Below, piece by piece: positions 43,101 to 51,646 of a stretch of DNA of 64,000 nucleotides (the first letter of the stretch is position 1; each line of letters starts with the position of its first letter). Origin of the DNA: Oligoflexus tunisiensis (GTDB taxonomy: Bacteria > Bdellovibrionota_B > Oligoflexia > Oligoflexales > Oligoflexaceae); NCBI RefSeq assembly GCF_001748245.1, contig NZ_BDFO01000001.1:5745778-5809777 (forward strand), written 5' to 3'. The position numbers and the translations under genes were made by a program. The notes under the pieces are model-generated. The model did not search any database and had not been told where the DNA came from. It was given only the letters and a program-made list of their open reading frames with translations.

Positions 43101-44630
43101 CCCGATATGGAAGCCCAGCAAAAGGCCCTGCTGCGCCTTCTGCGGGGGCAGCTCGAATGCCTCGGTCCCATGACTGCTCGTGCCTTGAGCGAAAGGCTGC
43201 TGCTGCCGGAACATGAAATTCTCGCCGGCCTGCAGCAGCTTGAAAGTCTGGGTGTGATCCTGTCCGGTGTGTTCAGCAAGTCCAGCGGCACGGAGCGCGA
43301 ATGGTGCGAGCGGCGTCTTTTGCATCGCATGCATCGGCTCACCATCGAAGGTCTGCGCGAGCAGATTCGTCCGGTATCGCGGGCGGTCTTTTTGCGTTTT
43401 CTGGCTCGCCATCAAAGAGCAATGCCCGAGCAGCGCTGGTCACCGCATGATAATCTTCTGCCTCTGATTGAAATGATGCAGGGGCTCGAACTGCCGGCCA
43501 GTGTCTGGGAAAATGAAGTCTTCACAGCCCGCGTCCAGGGTTATCGTGGGCGTGAACTGGATGCCCTTTGTCAAAGCGGGCAGGTGGTCTGGGGCCGCAT
43601 TTATGTGGCGCCACCCAAAGGTGAGAAGGCCAACCGGAATCGTCTGCTGAGTCGGACCACGCCTCTCAGTTTTCTGACCCGCTCGGGGCTCAATTGGGTG
43701 ATTCCGGAGACGCGTGAGCTGCTCGTCGATCGCTTGAGCGACAGCGCGAAAAAAATCTGGCAGCTGATGGAGCAGCGCGGGGCTTTATTTTTCGATGAAA
43801 TCAATGCGCTCAGCAAGCTCCTGCCCACCCAGATTGAAGATGGTCTGAGCGAACTCATGAGCATGGGCTTTGTCGCGACCGACAGCTTTGCCGCGGTACG
43901 CCCTCTGCTGAATCCCGATCGCAAGGCCCGGCAGCCCGCTTCGGTGCGTGATGCCCGGCAGATTCGTTATCAAACCGATTTCCGAAGCGGTGGCCGTTAT
44001 GCACCCTTTGCCTTGCATCGCCTGCCTTTAAGCCAGGAAGAGCGACTGGAACAATGGGCCTGGCAGCTGCTCAAACGCTATGGGGTCATCTTCCGCGATC
44101 TTTTGCGCAAGGAATCGCTGGCCCCGAGCTGGGGTGAACTCGTGGTGGTTTATCGCACGTTGGAAGCCCGTGGATTGATCCGCGGTGGCCGCTTTGTGGA
44201 AAAGGTCGGGGGTGAACAGTTCGCGCTGAAAGAGGCTATCGACGCCCTGCGCGCCTGTCGCGATGCCCCTCCGGATCCCGACTTTATCGTTCTTACGGCA
44301 GCTGATCCCTTGAACTGGATGGGCGTGCTCAGCGATGATCCGAAGCTCGCCTCCCAGGCGCGGCATCGCGTGGCCCTCTGGTCAGGACGCTACGTGGCCT
44401 ATCGCGAGGCCGGAGAATGTCACGTCCTGGATGAAAGCCTCGACGCGGAGCAACGCATGCGGGTGGAACGCGCGCTCCGTTTGAACGGAATGTTCCGCCA
44501 GCAGGATCCCTTCCTCAAGGAACCTCCTGTCCCTGTGAAACAAAACGAACTTCTGGTCCGTGAGGAACGTGGCACCAAACCCCTGGTCCGCAACTGGCGC
44601 AAGTTTCTTTCCGGGCAGGGTGAGGATTGA
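40116..44630 (+). CDS. Lhr-type DEAD/DEAH-box helicase
   Basis: A 1504-residue superfamily 2 helicase of the large Lhr type. Motif I is APTGGGKT (near 63), motif II DEIHAL near 190, motif III SATQKP near 225, motif VI QRVGRSGH near 380. A winged-helix and long C-terminal Lhr-specific region with repeated WH-like segments follows. Lhr acts 3'-5' on DNA and RNA:DNA hybrids in repair. I chose ATG 40116, where the homology-like part begins; the frame extends 18 codons further through the duplicated hydrolase tail. Length matches long Lhr proteins of proteobacteria. It is monocistronic. Confidence 0.9.
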   Translation: MVSKDRRLDLTVDIPPIPDLPAALQGFHPILQHWFQQKFKEPTPAQQQGWPLLQQHRNTLIAAPTGGGKTMAAFFVAIDDLFRQAVEGGLDAGIQVLYLSPLRALSNDVKKNLEQPLQEIMETAKAAGLHPDPIRIGLRTGDTTATERARILRNPPHILVTTPESLFLMLSSGRARTILRSIKSVIIDEIHALARDKRGSHLSLSLEHLNSLCPRPPVRIGLSATQKPLETIAQFLVGGASGARPCEIIDVSKQRDADLDIVVPDQPLSAVCSHEMWGELYGKLAAMIESHRSTLIFVNTRRMAERITFQLSEMLGEDAVAAHHGSLSKDKRLMAEDRLKKGEIKAIVATASLELGIDVGTIDLVCQIGSPRSIAAFVQRVGRSGHALGLKPKARLIALTRDELIECLALMRAYREGTMDSIEIPEVPFDILAQHIVSFVACDHRSPDDIFNLCREAWPFRDLKREDFDKTLGWLADGIGSATRRGAYLHWDKINHELRPRRNARLAVVMSGGAIPEQNAYRVINGDDQSFVGTVDEEFAVESQKGDVFLLGNHSWQILGLKGDSLLVKDLHGAPPTIPFWKGEAGGRTYELSQELSRLRREADDILSAQETPEWREPDPQKDPELWAAYRRLLLEHLQKTYSIDPSLATQAADFLAAQKIALGILPTQERVVYERFFDETGGMQLIVHAPFGSRINRAWGLAFRKRFCRGFDFELQASATDNGILLSVGPNQSFPLESMFKMLNPHNGRSVLIQALLDVPMFEIRWRWNATRALAVLRMKGGKRVPPHLQRYQSNDLLTAVFPQQTQCFEHRTGDLEIPDHPLVRQTVQDCLQEAMDCVRFEQILQNIAAGQVELLARDTREPSPFCYELIHANPYAFLDDAPLEERRIRALATRHRLEPQVFNDLTALDPGALSQVVSDAWPLIRDPDELYDALKQLVFFPVDEIQFYQSMLQELQKKNRARILTLGTKSFAYAYELDGEIQLLYPQHFALQNPDMEAQQKALLRLLRGQLECLGPMTARALSERLLLPEHEILAGLQQLESLGVILSGVFSKSSGTEREWCERRLLHRMHRLTIEGLREQIRPVSRAVFLRFLARHQRAMPEQRWSPHDNLLPLIEMMQGLELPASVWENEVFTARVQGYRGRELDALCQSGQVVWGRIYVAPPKGEKANRNRLLSRTTPLSFLTRSGLNWVIPETRELLVDRLSDSAKKIWQLMEQRGALFFDEINALSKLLPTQIEDGLSELMSMGFVATDSFAAVRPLLNPDRKARQPASVRDARQIRYQTDFRSGGRYAPFALHRLPLSQEERLEQWAWQLLKRYGVIFRDLLRKESLAPSWGELVVVYRTLEARGLIRGGRFVEKVGGEQFALKEAIDALRACRDAPPDPDFIVLTAADPLNWMGVLSDDPKLASQARHRVALWSGRYVAYREAGECHVLDESLDAEQRMRVERALRLNGMFRQQDPFLKEPPVPVKQNELLVREERGTKPLVRNWRKFLSGQGED

Positions 44631-44657
44631 TCCGCCCTGCAAGGCGGAACGAAAAAC

Positions 44658-44679
44658 GGGGAAACCCGAAGGTTTCCCC
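44658..44679 (-). terminator. Hairpin between the helicase and TonB receptor genes
   Basis: GGGGAAACC-CGAA-GGTTTCCCC. On the minus strand it is followed by GTTTTTCG, a fair terminator for the TonB-dependent receptor transcript; on the plus strand it may also help to end the helicase message. Confidence 0.72.
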
Positions 44680-44724
44680 ATCCATTTGTGATTCCAGAGA
44701 CTCGGTTTCTGAAATCAACTCATG

Positions 44725-47394
44725 TTAGATTCTGAAGTCAACCTTGGCGTAATAGGTTGTGTCGGCACCGCTCCCACGGAAGACAGAGTCGCTGTCATCC
44801 TGGTTTGGCAGCTGACGGAAGATATTGTCACCACCGACGTTGATCTTCGCGTTCTCCGAAACTTCGAGGCCGTAGTTCAGCTCCCACGAAGTGTAGGCTC
44901 CGATATAACCATAGCTCTGGACGGCTTTGAAAATACGCGACTGGGTACGCGATGTGACCGTGACATCATGGATGTCATAGGCATAACCAAAAGAGTTGTT
45001 CCATTTCCAACGAGGGCCATAGATTTCAAGCTGCTTTTGGAAAGGTCCACCGGGCAATTCCTGAGTTTCGTAGTTCAGGACATAGGCATAGTCCGTACGG
45101 AAGGACAGGGTCCCGAATCCGAATTTCTCACTGGCATAAGCCCGGACATCCAAACCGCTGGTACGCACGGTCGAAAGGTTGGTTGTAGGGCTCAGGAAGC
45201 CCGTGATGTCACCGGTAACGGGGTTACGAATGATAGCTGTTCCAGTGGGAAGGGCAATGCCGTTGGCCTCCATTTTGGTCAACTGTTCCGCACTCACGCT
45301 GCCGATACCGTCCTCGATCTCGCTTCGGTAGTACTGAAGGTTCAGGCCGTAACCCGTAATAGGCTCAAAACCAATGAAGACGTTCCAGTTTTCTGAAGTC
45401 TCGGGCTTGAGGTCCGGGTTGCCGCCCGAAAGTATCGTACCCGACACCGTAAACTCACAGTAGGTTTGAATGTCAGTCGCATTGCCCGCAGCTTGCGCCT
45501 GCTGACACTTCAGGTGGTCCGTCGCCGACGTATAGTAGGTGTTGGTCGAATCATGGACATCGCGTAGACTCGGAGCCTTGAAACCAGTGCCGTAGTTCGC
45601 GCGGAAGAACCATTCCGTGCCGATACGATACTGAAGACCAAGCGCCGGGTTGAATGCATCACCAAAATCGGTGTAGTCATCATAACGGGCCGCAACGCTG
45701 GCTTCCAGAGTCGAAACGATAGGTACCTTCAGCTCGGTGAAAATAGCATTGGCTTTACGTTCGCCACTGCCACCGCCGCCGCCGAGGCCTTTGATAAGAC
45801 CGTTGACTTTGTTCGCTGACGCTTCGTTGAGGTAGGATTCGCGAATCTGCGAAATACCTGCAGCATAACCGAAGTTGCGTGCACCGATATCAAAGGAGCC
45901 GGAATAAATGATTTCGGCTGAACGTGCCAGACTTTCATTGGTATCCGCAGCATTAAGCCGATAGGCATCGAGACCGCCGGCAGGAGGCACAGCAAACACA
46001 TCGTATTCGCCGGTCCAGATCGCATCGCTCAGACGCTGTTCATCCCAGCGGTTCAGCCAGTGGTGGGTCCGCGAGATGCGACTTTCCGAGAAGCTGAACT
46101 CCAACTGGTCACCGTTGTCAAAGTCATGGGTCAACGAAGCCGTACCCGATGTTGTCAGCTGTTCCGTTCGGGTCGCTGATCCAGGAGCTGCCACAAGGCG
46201 ACCGTGGACGTAGACTCCGGCTTCACCCCCGCGGTCATCGTTGGGCATGTAGTTCGGAGCAACAGGTTTGTTATTGAGTTCAGGATGGTTCGCATCGATT
46301 GCAGCCTGCGAAACCATGAATCCGTCCGAACTCTCGTCGATAGGCTCTGGAATTCCGCGGCTTCTTGCAGTTTTCCTGGTCGCGAAGAGACGGACACCAA
46401 CTTTGGTGTTATCGGTCACCTGGTAGGAAAAGTCATCCAGGACAGAGAGCTTTTGAATGGGGCCAGAGAGCCTCCATTCATCCATATAGTTGTAAGAACA
46501 GAAGGTGTTCTTGCCCAGCACTCTCTGCGCATCACAATCGGAGCCTGGATGAAACCCGTTATCCGTTCCGTAGTAGGAGAAGGGATAGCCGAAAATGGAG
46601 CGATAGGATTTGTCAACCCAAGGCCGGTTTCCGATGCCCTGGCCTCTGTCTTCGTCCCATTGGAACGTAATGATGTTGGTGGACCGATCGGAAGCCGTGC
46701 CCGCGATAACATAGGCCTGGTCATGATCGCCGCCACCGGTATAGTGGGATTTGGTTTTACCGTAGCCAAAAGCCATGCCATCGAAATCCTGGCGGGTGAT
46801 AATGTTCACAACACCCGCAGCAGCGTCTGTACCATAGATGGCGGATGCGGTGCCTGTGAGGATTTCAATTTTTTCCACGGCAGCGGTTGGAATGATCGAA
46901 AGGTCGATGATTTCCAGGTACGGGTCGCGAACCAGGCGGCGGCCATTCAAGAGAACCAGCGTATTGGAAGAGCCGAGACCGTGGATGTTATACCCCTGGG
47001 TTCCTGCCGGCGCTCCGTATCCGGAACCATAGCTGGTGGAACCAAAGGATGCGGTCGTAAGCTTTTCCAGGTAATCGTTGACGTTGGTGGCGCCGCTTTT
47101 TTTGATTTCTGCTGAATCAATCGTAATAACCGGCTTGGGACCTTCCAATTCGATCTGCTTGATGCGGGAGCCGGTAACAGTAATACGCTCCTTGTTTTTG
47201 GGAGCCTCGTCCGCCTTGGCGTCACTCGTGGTGGCTGGAGTTGATGCAGCTGGCGCCGGCGCGGTCGGTTGCTCGGCAGCAGGATCAGGCTGCTGACCCT
47301 GGGCACTGATCTCGAAACTTACAGCACACAAGGCCGCCAGCAGCGAAATACTGATTGGTTCAAAACGGTAACGACTCTTACGATGGTGACCCAC
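44725..47394 (-). CDS. TonB-dependent outer-membrane receptor
   Basis: An 889-residue receptor. I chose GTG at 47394 (AGGGGA six bases upstream); the longer frame has no site. The signal (about residues 10-32) ends near SAQG, and a Pro/Ala/Thr linker follows. The plug domain starts with ITVTGSRIKQIELEGPKPVI and contains GLGSSNTLVLLNGRRL. The rest is a barrel of alternating strands, ending in TTYYAKVDFRI with a hydrophobic end typical of the barrel closing strand. No N-terminal signalling (STN) domain is present, so there is no transmembrane-regulator link. The ligand is unknown. It flanks the Cys-rich cluster. Confidence 0.92.
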   Translation of the reverse strand: MGHHRKSRYRFEPISISLLAALCAVSFEISAQGQQPDPAAEQPTAPAPAASTPATTSDAKADEAPKNKERITVTGSRIKQIELEGPKPVITIDSAEIKKSGATNVNDYLEKLTTASFGSTSYGSGYGAPAGTQGYNIHGLGSSNTLVLLNGRRLVRDPYLEIIDLSIIPTAAVEKIEILTGTASAIYGTDAAAGVVNIITRQDFDGMAFGYGKTKSHYTGGGDHDQAYVIAGTASDRSTNIITFQWDEDRGQGIGNRPWVDKSYRSIFGYPFSYYGTDNGFHPGSDCDAQRVLGKNTFCSYNYMDEWRLSGPIQKLSVLDDFSYQVTDNTKVGVRLFATRKTARSRGIPEPIDESSDGFMVSQAAIDANHPELNNKPVAPNYMPNDDRGGEAGVYVHGRLVAAPGSATRTEQLTTSGTASLTHDFDNGDQLEFSFSESRISRTHHWLNRWDEQRLSDAIWTGEYDVFAVPPAGGLDAYRLNAADTNESLARSAEIIYSGSFDIGARNFGYAAGISQIRESYLNEASANKVNGLIKGLGGGGGSGERKANAIFTELKVPIVSTLEASVAARYDDYTDFGDAFNPALGLQYRIGTEWFFRANYGTGFKAPSLRDVHDSTNTYYTSATDHLKCQQAQAAGNATDIQTYCEFTVSGTILSGGNPDLKPETSENWNVFIGFEPITGYGLNLQYYRSEIEDGIGSVSAEQLTKMEANGIALPTGTAIIRNPVTGDITGFLSPTTNLSTVRTSGLDVRAYASEKFGFGTLSFRTDYAYVLNYETQELPGGPFQKQLEIYGPRWKWNNSFGYAYDIHDVTVTSRTQSRIFKAVQSYGYIGAYTSWELNYGLEVSENAKINVGGDNIFRQLPNQDDSDSVFRGSGADTTYYAKVDFRI

Positions 47395-47747
47395 AATGTT
47401 CCCCTTTCGACTGAATGTCTCGGCTTTCCGGCCTTCGCCGTTGGTACTTCGCATGGCGCAACAATTTGCTACGATCATGGACCGGAACGCCATTGCTAGT
47501 ACGAGATTCGGCTGAGCCATTGATTCTCGGAACCGTCATAACCAAATTTTCATGTTTCGGGCAAGTGTCTCTGCAGGCGGGCGGCGTTATCTGCGCTCAC
47601 TTTGAACAATAGCTTTATTAGTCTTGATAGCAATTATTCACTATGAGCAATGTAATACGCCTAATCGGCACGTCTTCATGCCAATACGACTTTAATGGCC
47701 GGCCCATGCAGGGCGGCCTTGAGACAAGAGATGGTGATCAGAAAAGA
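47395..47747. other. Intergenic region, no gene seen
   Basis: Holds the promoter of the TonB receptor and the 3' end of the Cys-rich gene transcript. A GC-rich imperfect hairpin (about 47697-47718) may be the terminator of the minus-strand gene at 47748. No protein is supported; the plus ORF from 47643 is antisense to the Cys-rich gene. Confidence 0.45.
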
Positions 47748-48425
47748 TCACTGACAGGCCGGATTCGACCAATCGGGATGGGACCAGTCACAGGGCTTGC
47801 TGCCGCCTTCGCTGCAGGCCGGGTTGCTCCAATCAGGGTTGGACCAGTCGCAGGCGCCTTCGGATGGTCGGTCGTGGCGACAATTGCCCCAACCTCCCGT
47901 GCTTTGACACTGGCAGTAGCGATACACGCAATTCGCGCATTCCAGCCATTTACCGACATGAACCGTGGCGCCCTGCCAGCTGCAGGTGACCCCAGGCTGG
48001 GAATCGGTATAACGCTCACAATCCGCGGTGACACTCATGGGATCCACTTCCACCAGAACTGCCTGCGGATCACGCCACGTGCGGCGCATGTTTTGAACAG
48101 CCCGGGTGAAGTCGAAACGCCGTTCATGACCGCGGTTGGCTTTCAGGATAAAACCCAGCACAGAATCGGAAGACTGACGCGCGGTCAGCTCCGCGCCGGT
48201 ACCAGGATCATGCCCTTTGATAATGCCAACAACCTTGACGTTACAGATGACATCGTACGCGGCCGTGCTGCGCATGGTGAGGACGGCTGCACTTTCCGAT
48301 GGAATGGTGAAGGTTCCATCGGTGACGGTCAGGTGCACGGGCTCTGCAAGAGTCATCGGGCTCAGGCCCCAAAGAAGTCCAAGTCCCAGAATGCGAAGGA
48401 TCTGGCGACTGAAAAAACTTTTCAT
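47748..48425 (-). CDS. Exported Cys-rich protein with six-Cys domain and two CDW modules
   Basis: A 225-residue exported protein. CAGGAGATTTTC precedes ATG 48425. The signal ends near MTLAEP. Residues about 25-135 form a domain of unknown kind. From near 140 comes a six-Cys domain (CSWQGATVHVGKWLEC, then CVYRYCQCQ and GWGNC) shared with two other proteins in this cluster. Two modules of the type CDW-x2-PDW-x-NP-x-C (CDWSNPDWSNPAC and CDWSHPDWSNPAC) finish it, joined by SEGGSKP. It is probably disulphide-rich and outside the cytoplasm. I know no named family. The CDW modules contain repeated Trp and Asp, suitable for metal or sugar contact. Role unknown. Confidence 0.75.
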   Translation of the reverse strand: MKSFFSRQILRILGLGLLWGLSPMTLAEPVHLTVTDGTFTIPSESAAVLTMRSTAAYDVICNVKVVGIIKGHDPGTGAELTARQSSDSVLGFILKANRGHERRFDFTRAVQNMRRTWRDPQAVLVEVDPMSVTADCERYTDSQPGVTCSWQGATVHVGKWLECANCVYRYCQCQSTGGWGNCRHDRPSEGACDWSNPDWSNPACSEGGSKPCDWSHPDWSNPACQ

Positions 48426-48512
48426 GAAAATCTCCTGTTCGAATGCGTCAGTGGACTTCAAGGTTGACGCTGGAGTTGACCAAATGTTGCAGGTCCGTCC
48501 TTTGGAAAAATC

Positions 48513-48902
48513 TCAGGCGCAGTTCGGATTCGTCCAATCCGGTTGGGTCCAGTCACAGGGTGGATGATGATCCCCCTCGTTTTTGCAGGCAGGATTGCTC
48601 CAGTCGGGATTGCTCCAATCGCAAGGTTTGGTGCCATCGGTCTGGCAGGAAGGATTGGTCCAATCAGGATTGCTCCAATCACAGGCGCCATCATCCGGTT
48701 TTTCATTGGTGCAATTTCCCCATTTGCCACCGGGCTGACATTGACAGTAACGCCATTTGCAGTTTTTGCATTCCAGCCATTTGTTTTGGAAGACACTGGC
48801 TCCCTGCCAGGTGCATTGACCAGGACTGGCGAGTCCCGCTGTCGCGCTGAATCCCAGGGTGAAAACAGTGAGGGCTTGCAGAAGAGAGTTGTGAAGAGTC
48901 AT
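48513..48902 (-). CDS. Exported Cys-rich protein with six-Cys domain and three CDW modules
   Basis: A 129-residue exported protein: signal (to about GLA), then directly the six-Cys domain CTWQGASVFQNKWLECKNC, KWRYCQCQ and KWGNC, and three CDW modules (CDWSNPDWTNPSC, CDWSNPDWSNPAC, CDWTQPDWTNPNC) to the very end. It is the shortest form of the family, with no additional domain, so it gives the minimal architecture. It lies on the same strand and directly upstream of the larger relative at 47748, likely in one operon (gap 87 bases). Odd spacing of Trp and Cys argues against simple low complexity. Confidence 0.75.
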   Translation of the reverse strand: MTLHNSLLQALTVFTLGFSATAGLASPGQCTWQGASVFQNKWLECKNCKWRYCQCQPGGKWGNCTNEKPDDGACDWSNPDWTNPSCQTDGTKPCDWSNPDWSNPACKNEGDHHPPCDWTQPDWTNPNCA

Positions 48903-49106
48903 ACGGAATTTCCTTAGGTTGAAACAAAGTCAATGAAGGTTGCGGCACTTCACTAATTTGTTTCCATAGGCTTTGTCAAGCAGATGCGCAGACCTCGTAA
49001 TTCCATGCAGAAGTTATTTGCGAGAACGCTCGCAATAAAAGTCAGAAACTTTCGTCACCTTGGGAGTGCATCCCATTCTAATTCTTTTTAATGAGGCATG
49101 AATTTT

Positions 49107-49559
49107 ATGAACCCCAGACACGAGGCTCAGGATACGAAGGGTTGTCTTGGTTATGGTGCGGGTCTTCTCGCCTTGTGCATGGGATCGGGTCTCGTGTTCT
49201 TCACGTTGCAACCCAGCGTGGAGTCGCATGACAGCACGGAACATGAAGAGGTTTCTGTCCACAAGGAAGCAGGACCGCGCGTGATCGCACCTTATCCGGA
49301 TCCTTTGCCGCCTCCTGTCACCCGTGCCGCCGCAGAATCCGGAAACCTTCCGGTTATCACCCATGACGTTCAGGATGTGACAGAGATCCCGGAGGATCCC
49401 ACCCCGACCGTCGAAGTCATGGCTCCCGGCAAAATCCGTCTGACGGATGAACAACAGGAAATATTGAAAGGTCGCGGTTCCTCCTGGGGCAACGCCAACC
49501 CCGAGGCCGAGGCCATATTGCGTTCCATTCCCAAGGAAGCTTTCACGAGCGACTGGTAA
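49107..49559 (+). CDS. Small membrane-anchored hypothetical protein
   Basis: A 150-residue protein. One hydrophobic segment near residues 18-36 (YGAGLLALCMGSGLVFFTL) acts as signal anchor. The rest is polar, Pro/Glu-rich and probably extended in the periplasm, with a C-terminal block LTDEQQEILKGRG...AILRSIP. I chose ATG 49107 because GAGG lies ten bases upstream; ATG 49098 is too close to it. No family is recognised. It is the first of two plus-strand genes, divergent from the Cys-rich pair. Confidence 0.55.
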   Translation: MNPRHEAQDTKGCLGYGAGLLALCMGSGLVFFTLQPSVESHDSTEHEEVSVHKEAGPRVIAPYPDPLPPPVTRAAAESGNLPVITHDVQDVTEIPEDPTPTVEVMAPGKIRLTDEQQEILKGRGSSWGNANPEAEAILRSIPKEAFTSDW

Positions 49560-49582
49560 CGATAAGCAAAAGGAGATTCCCC

Positions 49583-50008
49583 ATGAAAAAGGGCTGGCTG
49601 ATGACCGCTGTGATCATTCTATCCGCTCCACCTGCGCATGGCATGCTGCGGGTTCTTAAGTATCGGCCTTTGACGGAAGTGCAGGATCAGCAGATCTGTG
49701 TTTACGCCAAACACGAAAAGAACCGGAATCCGGACCATCAATTTCATCCGCAGAATACCCGCGATCCCATCGTCTGCCGCCTCAAAATCCTGGGCGAAGC
49801 CTGGCCACAGAAAGGTTCGGTCGCGCAGTCCCGAACGCTGGCCGCCTCGGTGGTGCAAAAGTTTGAGTTCGGGACTCTGACCAAGGCCTGCGTGTCATTT
49901 GCCAAGGATTTGCCGGAAGGATATCGCATCAAGGATTTTGCGGGAATGAATACGGAGTGTGCAACAGCGGAAGCGGCGCCACGGGTTTTCTCAGTGAATA
50001 AAGGATAG
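49583..50008 (+). CDS. Hypothetical exported protein
   Basis: A 141-residue protein with signal peptide (to about PPAHG) and four Cys (QQICVYA, PIVCRL, KACVSF, NTECAT), probably two disulphides. AAGGAG precedes the ATG. It follows the membrane-anchored gene after 23 bases and may be co-transcribed. Unknown function; position and Cys content tie it to the local exported cluster. Confidence 0.6.
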   Translation: MKKGWLMTAVIILSAPPAHGMLRVLKYRPLTEVQDQQICVYAKHEKNRNPDHQFHPQNTRDPIVCRLKILGEAWPQKGSVAQSRTLAASVVQKFEFGTLTKACVSFAKDLPEGYRIKDFAGMNTECATAEAAPRVFSVNKG

Positions 50009-50013
50009 GGAGC

Positions 50014-50033
50014 CGAAGGGCCTCGGCCCTTCG
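50014..50033. terminator. Hairpin between convergent genes
   Basis: CGAAGGGCC-TC-GGCCCTTCG, a 9-bp stem with a two-base loop, between the stops at 50008 and 50046. No U-run follows. Confidence 0.5.
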
Positions 50034-50045
50034 CTCCTTGCGCTC

Positions 50046-50576
50046 TTACCAGTCCTGGCCAGGATCCTGACATTGATCCGGACTGCCGGCGCTGGCCTTG
50101 CAGGTCCAGTCACAATCCTCATAGTCAGGATCGCATTTCGTGTGGGGAGGCGGAATTTGTCCCGGATCTTCATTGGGACCTTTGAAGAGGCAGGAGGCGT
50201 GATACTGCTGGCTCTTCTTGTCCAATTTGTAACCAGGGCCGCCCTCCGACGTGTCAAAGACAAAGGTGTCCTGGAACTCGCGATAAGGCTTCACCACACG
50301 TTTGTCGACATAGTTCGTCAGGAGCACGCTGTCCGTGCCACGGTAGGCGCTGACCTGACCTTTGATGTCACAGAGAAGTTCCTTCGTCCCATTCCGGTTC
50401 GAAAAATTCCCGGTGACGAAAACCTGACCGTTGCCGCTCTCCGTTTTGCTGTTGGTGTCCGTAGGAGCCGGGATCTTGGGTTCCGAAGGCGGACGTTTGC
50501 CATTGCCTCCCCAGGCAAAAGCATCCACGGAGAGTGACAGGAACAGAGGCAGCGCAATGAGTGTGAATCGTTTCAT
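50046..50576 (-). CDS. Exported protein with a 4-Cys C-x6-C-x3-C-x9-C motif
   Basis: A 176-residue exported protein (signal to about VDAFA). Residues about 50-140 form a beta domain containing CDIKGQVSAYRG and DTFVFDTSEGGPGYKLD. The C-terminus has CDPDYEDCDWTCKASAGSPD then QC, a spacing of C-x6-C-x3-C-x9-C, and the end QDPGQDW is reminiscent of CDW modules. The neighbouring gene at 50765 has the same domain pattern and the same Cys spacing with ED before the second Cys, Ala, Gly and Asp at matching places. So the two are paralogues. Function unknown. Confidence 0.7.
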   Translation of the reverse strand: MKRFTLIALPLFLSLSVDAFAWGGNGKRPPSEPKIPAPTDTNSKTESGNGQVFVTGNFSNRNGTKELLCDIKGQVSAYRGTDSVLLTNYVDKRVVKPYREFQDTFVFDTSEGGPGYKLDKKSQQYHASCLFKGPNEDPGQIPPPHTKCDPDYEDCDWTCKASAGSPDQCQDPGQDW

Positions 50577-50764
50577 GACAATGATTTCTCCATAGTGTTT
50601 CGGGACATTAATCGAGACGATGGCTCAGAAAATTTATTGCATGCGTTCCGCTTTTTATTTCGCATGATTAACATTCCCGATCAGTGCAATAAGGATTTGC
50701 TTTTGTCGTCTCGATTCCATAGGACAACACTCTATTTTTTCCTCACACACGAAAGGACGAGTTG

Positions 50765-51604
50765 ATGAAAACAATAAGCTTGATTCTGATGCTCCTATCG
50801 GGACCATCCCTCAACGCCTGGGCCTATGAAGGCAAAGGCTTCAATCCGGGTGACTGGAAAATGATGCCCGCCTCGCTCGAAGACCGGGACGGTCAATGGC
50901 ATCTGCGACTCAGGAATCTTGATCTCTTCCCTAAATACTGTTCGCTCCACGTGAGGCACAAAGGAGAGTCTTTACGGCCAACTGCCTCTTATTTGTTCAA
51001 AGCAGAACGCAGTCTCTCGCTGCCTTTAGGAATCAAGGTCCAGGAACCTTTGCAATGGACTGATCTTCAGACCCATATGTCCTGCATCCAACCTCATGCT
51101 GGTGAAAATCCGGAGGCCCTGCCGGATCCAGGCGCCTTGAGCTGCCAGATGGAAATGGAGGACTGCGGGCATATCTGCGAGGCCGAGTCCGGGAATGTCG
51201 ACCGCTGCGAAAATAAGCATCTGCTTTTGGAATTTTCCCGGGCGAGTTATCAGGTCACGGAAACGGAAAAAACCCTCACTGGCCAGGTGCAGGTCCAATC
51301 GCTGGCGACGACGCCGCTCACCTGCCAGGCGGTGATGACGGCTCGTGTCATCGGCGGCGCGACAGGTGATGTCAGTGGAATCGTGGCCGCCACAGAAAGT
51401 TTTGTGATCGAACCAGGTCAATCCCGGAAACAGCTATGGACTTTTGATAAGAGCGAAGCCGGCGTCGGTCGGCACTTTGATATTTCCCGGCCGCGGATCG
51501 CAGCGCTTTGTGCCGTGGGGAAACTGCAAAAGGATGCCAGCTGGTATCAAAGCTGCCAGCCCCTCAAACGGCCGGAATGCAATTGGCTGCTTGTGAAGGA
51601 TTAG
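50765..51604 (+). CDS. Exported protein with duplicated domain and 4-Cys linker motif
   Basis: A 279-residue protein with signal (to about LNAWA). The first half (25-110) and the second (150-265) look like two copies of the domain in the 50046 protein. Between them lies CQMEMEDCGHICEAESGNVD then RC, with exactly the C-x6-C-x3-C-x9-C spacing of its paralogue. The second copy contains LWTFDKSEAGVGRHFD, matching FVFDTSEGGPGYKLD there. ATG 50765 is used (AAAGGAC upstream). It is divergent from its paralogue, 188 bases apart, and followed by the cytochrome-tailed CDW protein 42 bases later, so it is likely in one operon with it. Confidence 0.72.
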   Translation: MKTISLILMLLSGPSLNAWAYEGKGFNPGDWKMMPASLEDRDGQWHLRLRNLDLFPKYCSLHVRHKGESLRPTASYLFKAERSLSLPLGIKVQEPLQWTDLQTHMSCIQPHAGENPEALPDPGALSCQMEMEDCGHICEAESGNVDRCENKHLLLEFSRASYQVTETEKTLTGQVQVQSLATTPLTCQAVMTARVIGGATGDVSGIVAATESFVIEPGQSRKQLWTFDKSEAGVGRHFDISRPRIAALCAVGKLQKDASWYQSCQPLKRPECNWLLVKD

Positions 51605-51646
51605 ACAGATTGATGCCTTGAAAATTTTTTAATAACGGAGTTGGCT

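Noticed and set aside
41265..43415. 716-residue minus-strand ORF
   Set aside because: It lies wholly antisense to the Lhr helicase, which has all helicase motifs; the open frame is a codon-bias shadow.
47748..48700. Short DNA repeats in the CDW-coding stretches, considered as a CRISPR-like array
   Set aside because: The repeats are in-frame coding units of variable spacing with protein-level conservation; no unique spacers of constant length.
48458..48917. Plus- and minus-strand shadow ORFs across the CDW gene at 48513
   Set aside because: Repeated codons keep several frames open; only the frame with signal peptide, ribosome site and Cys pattern was kept.
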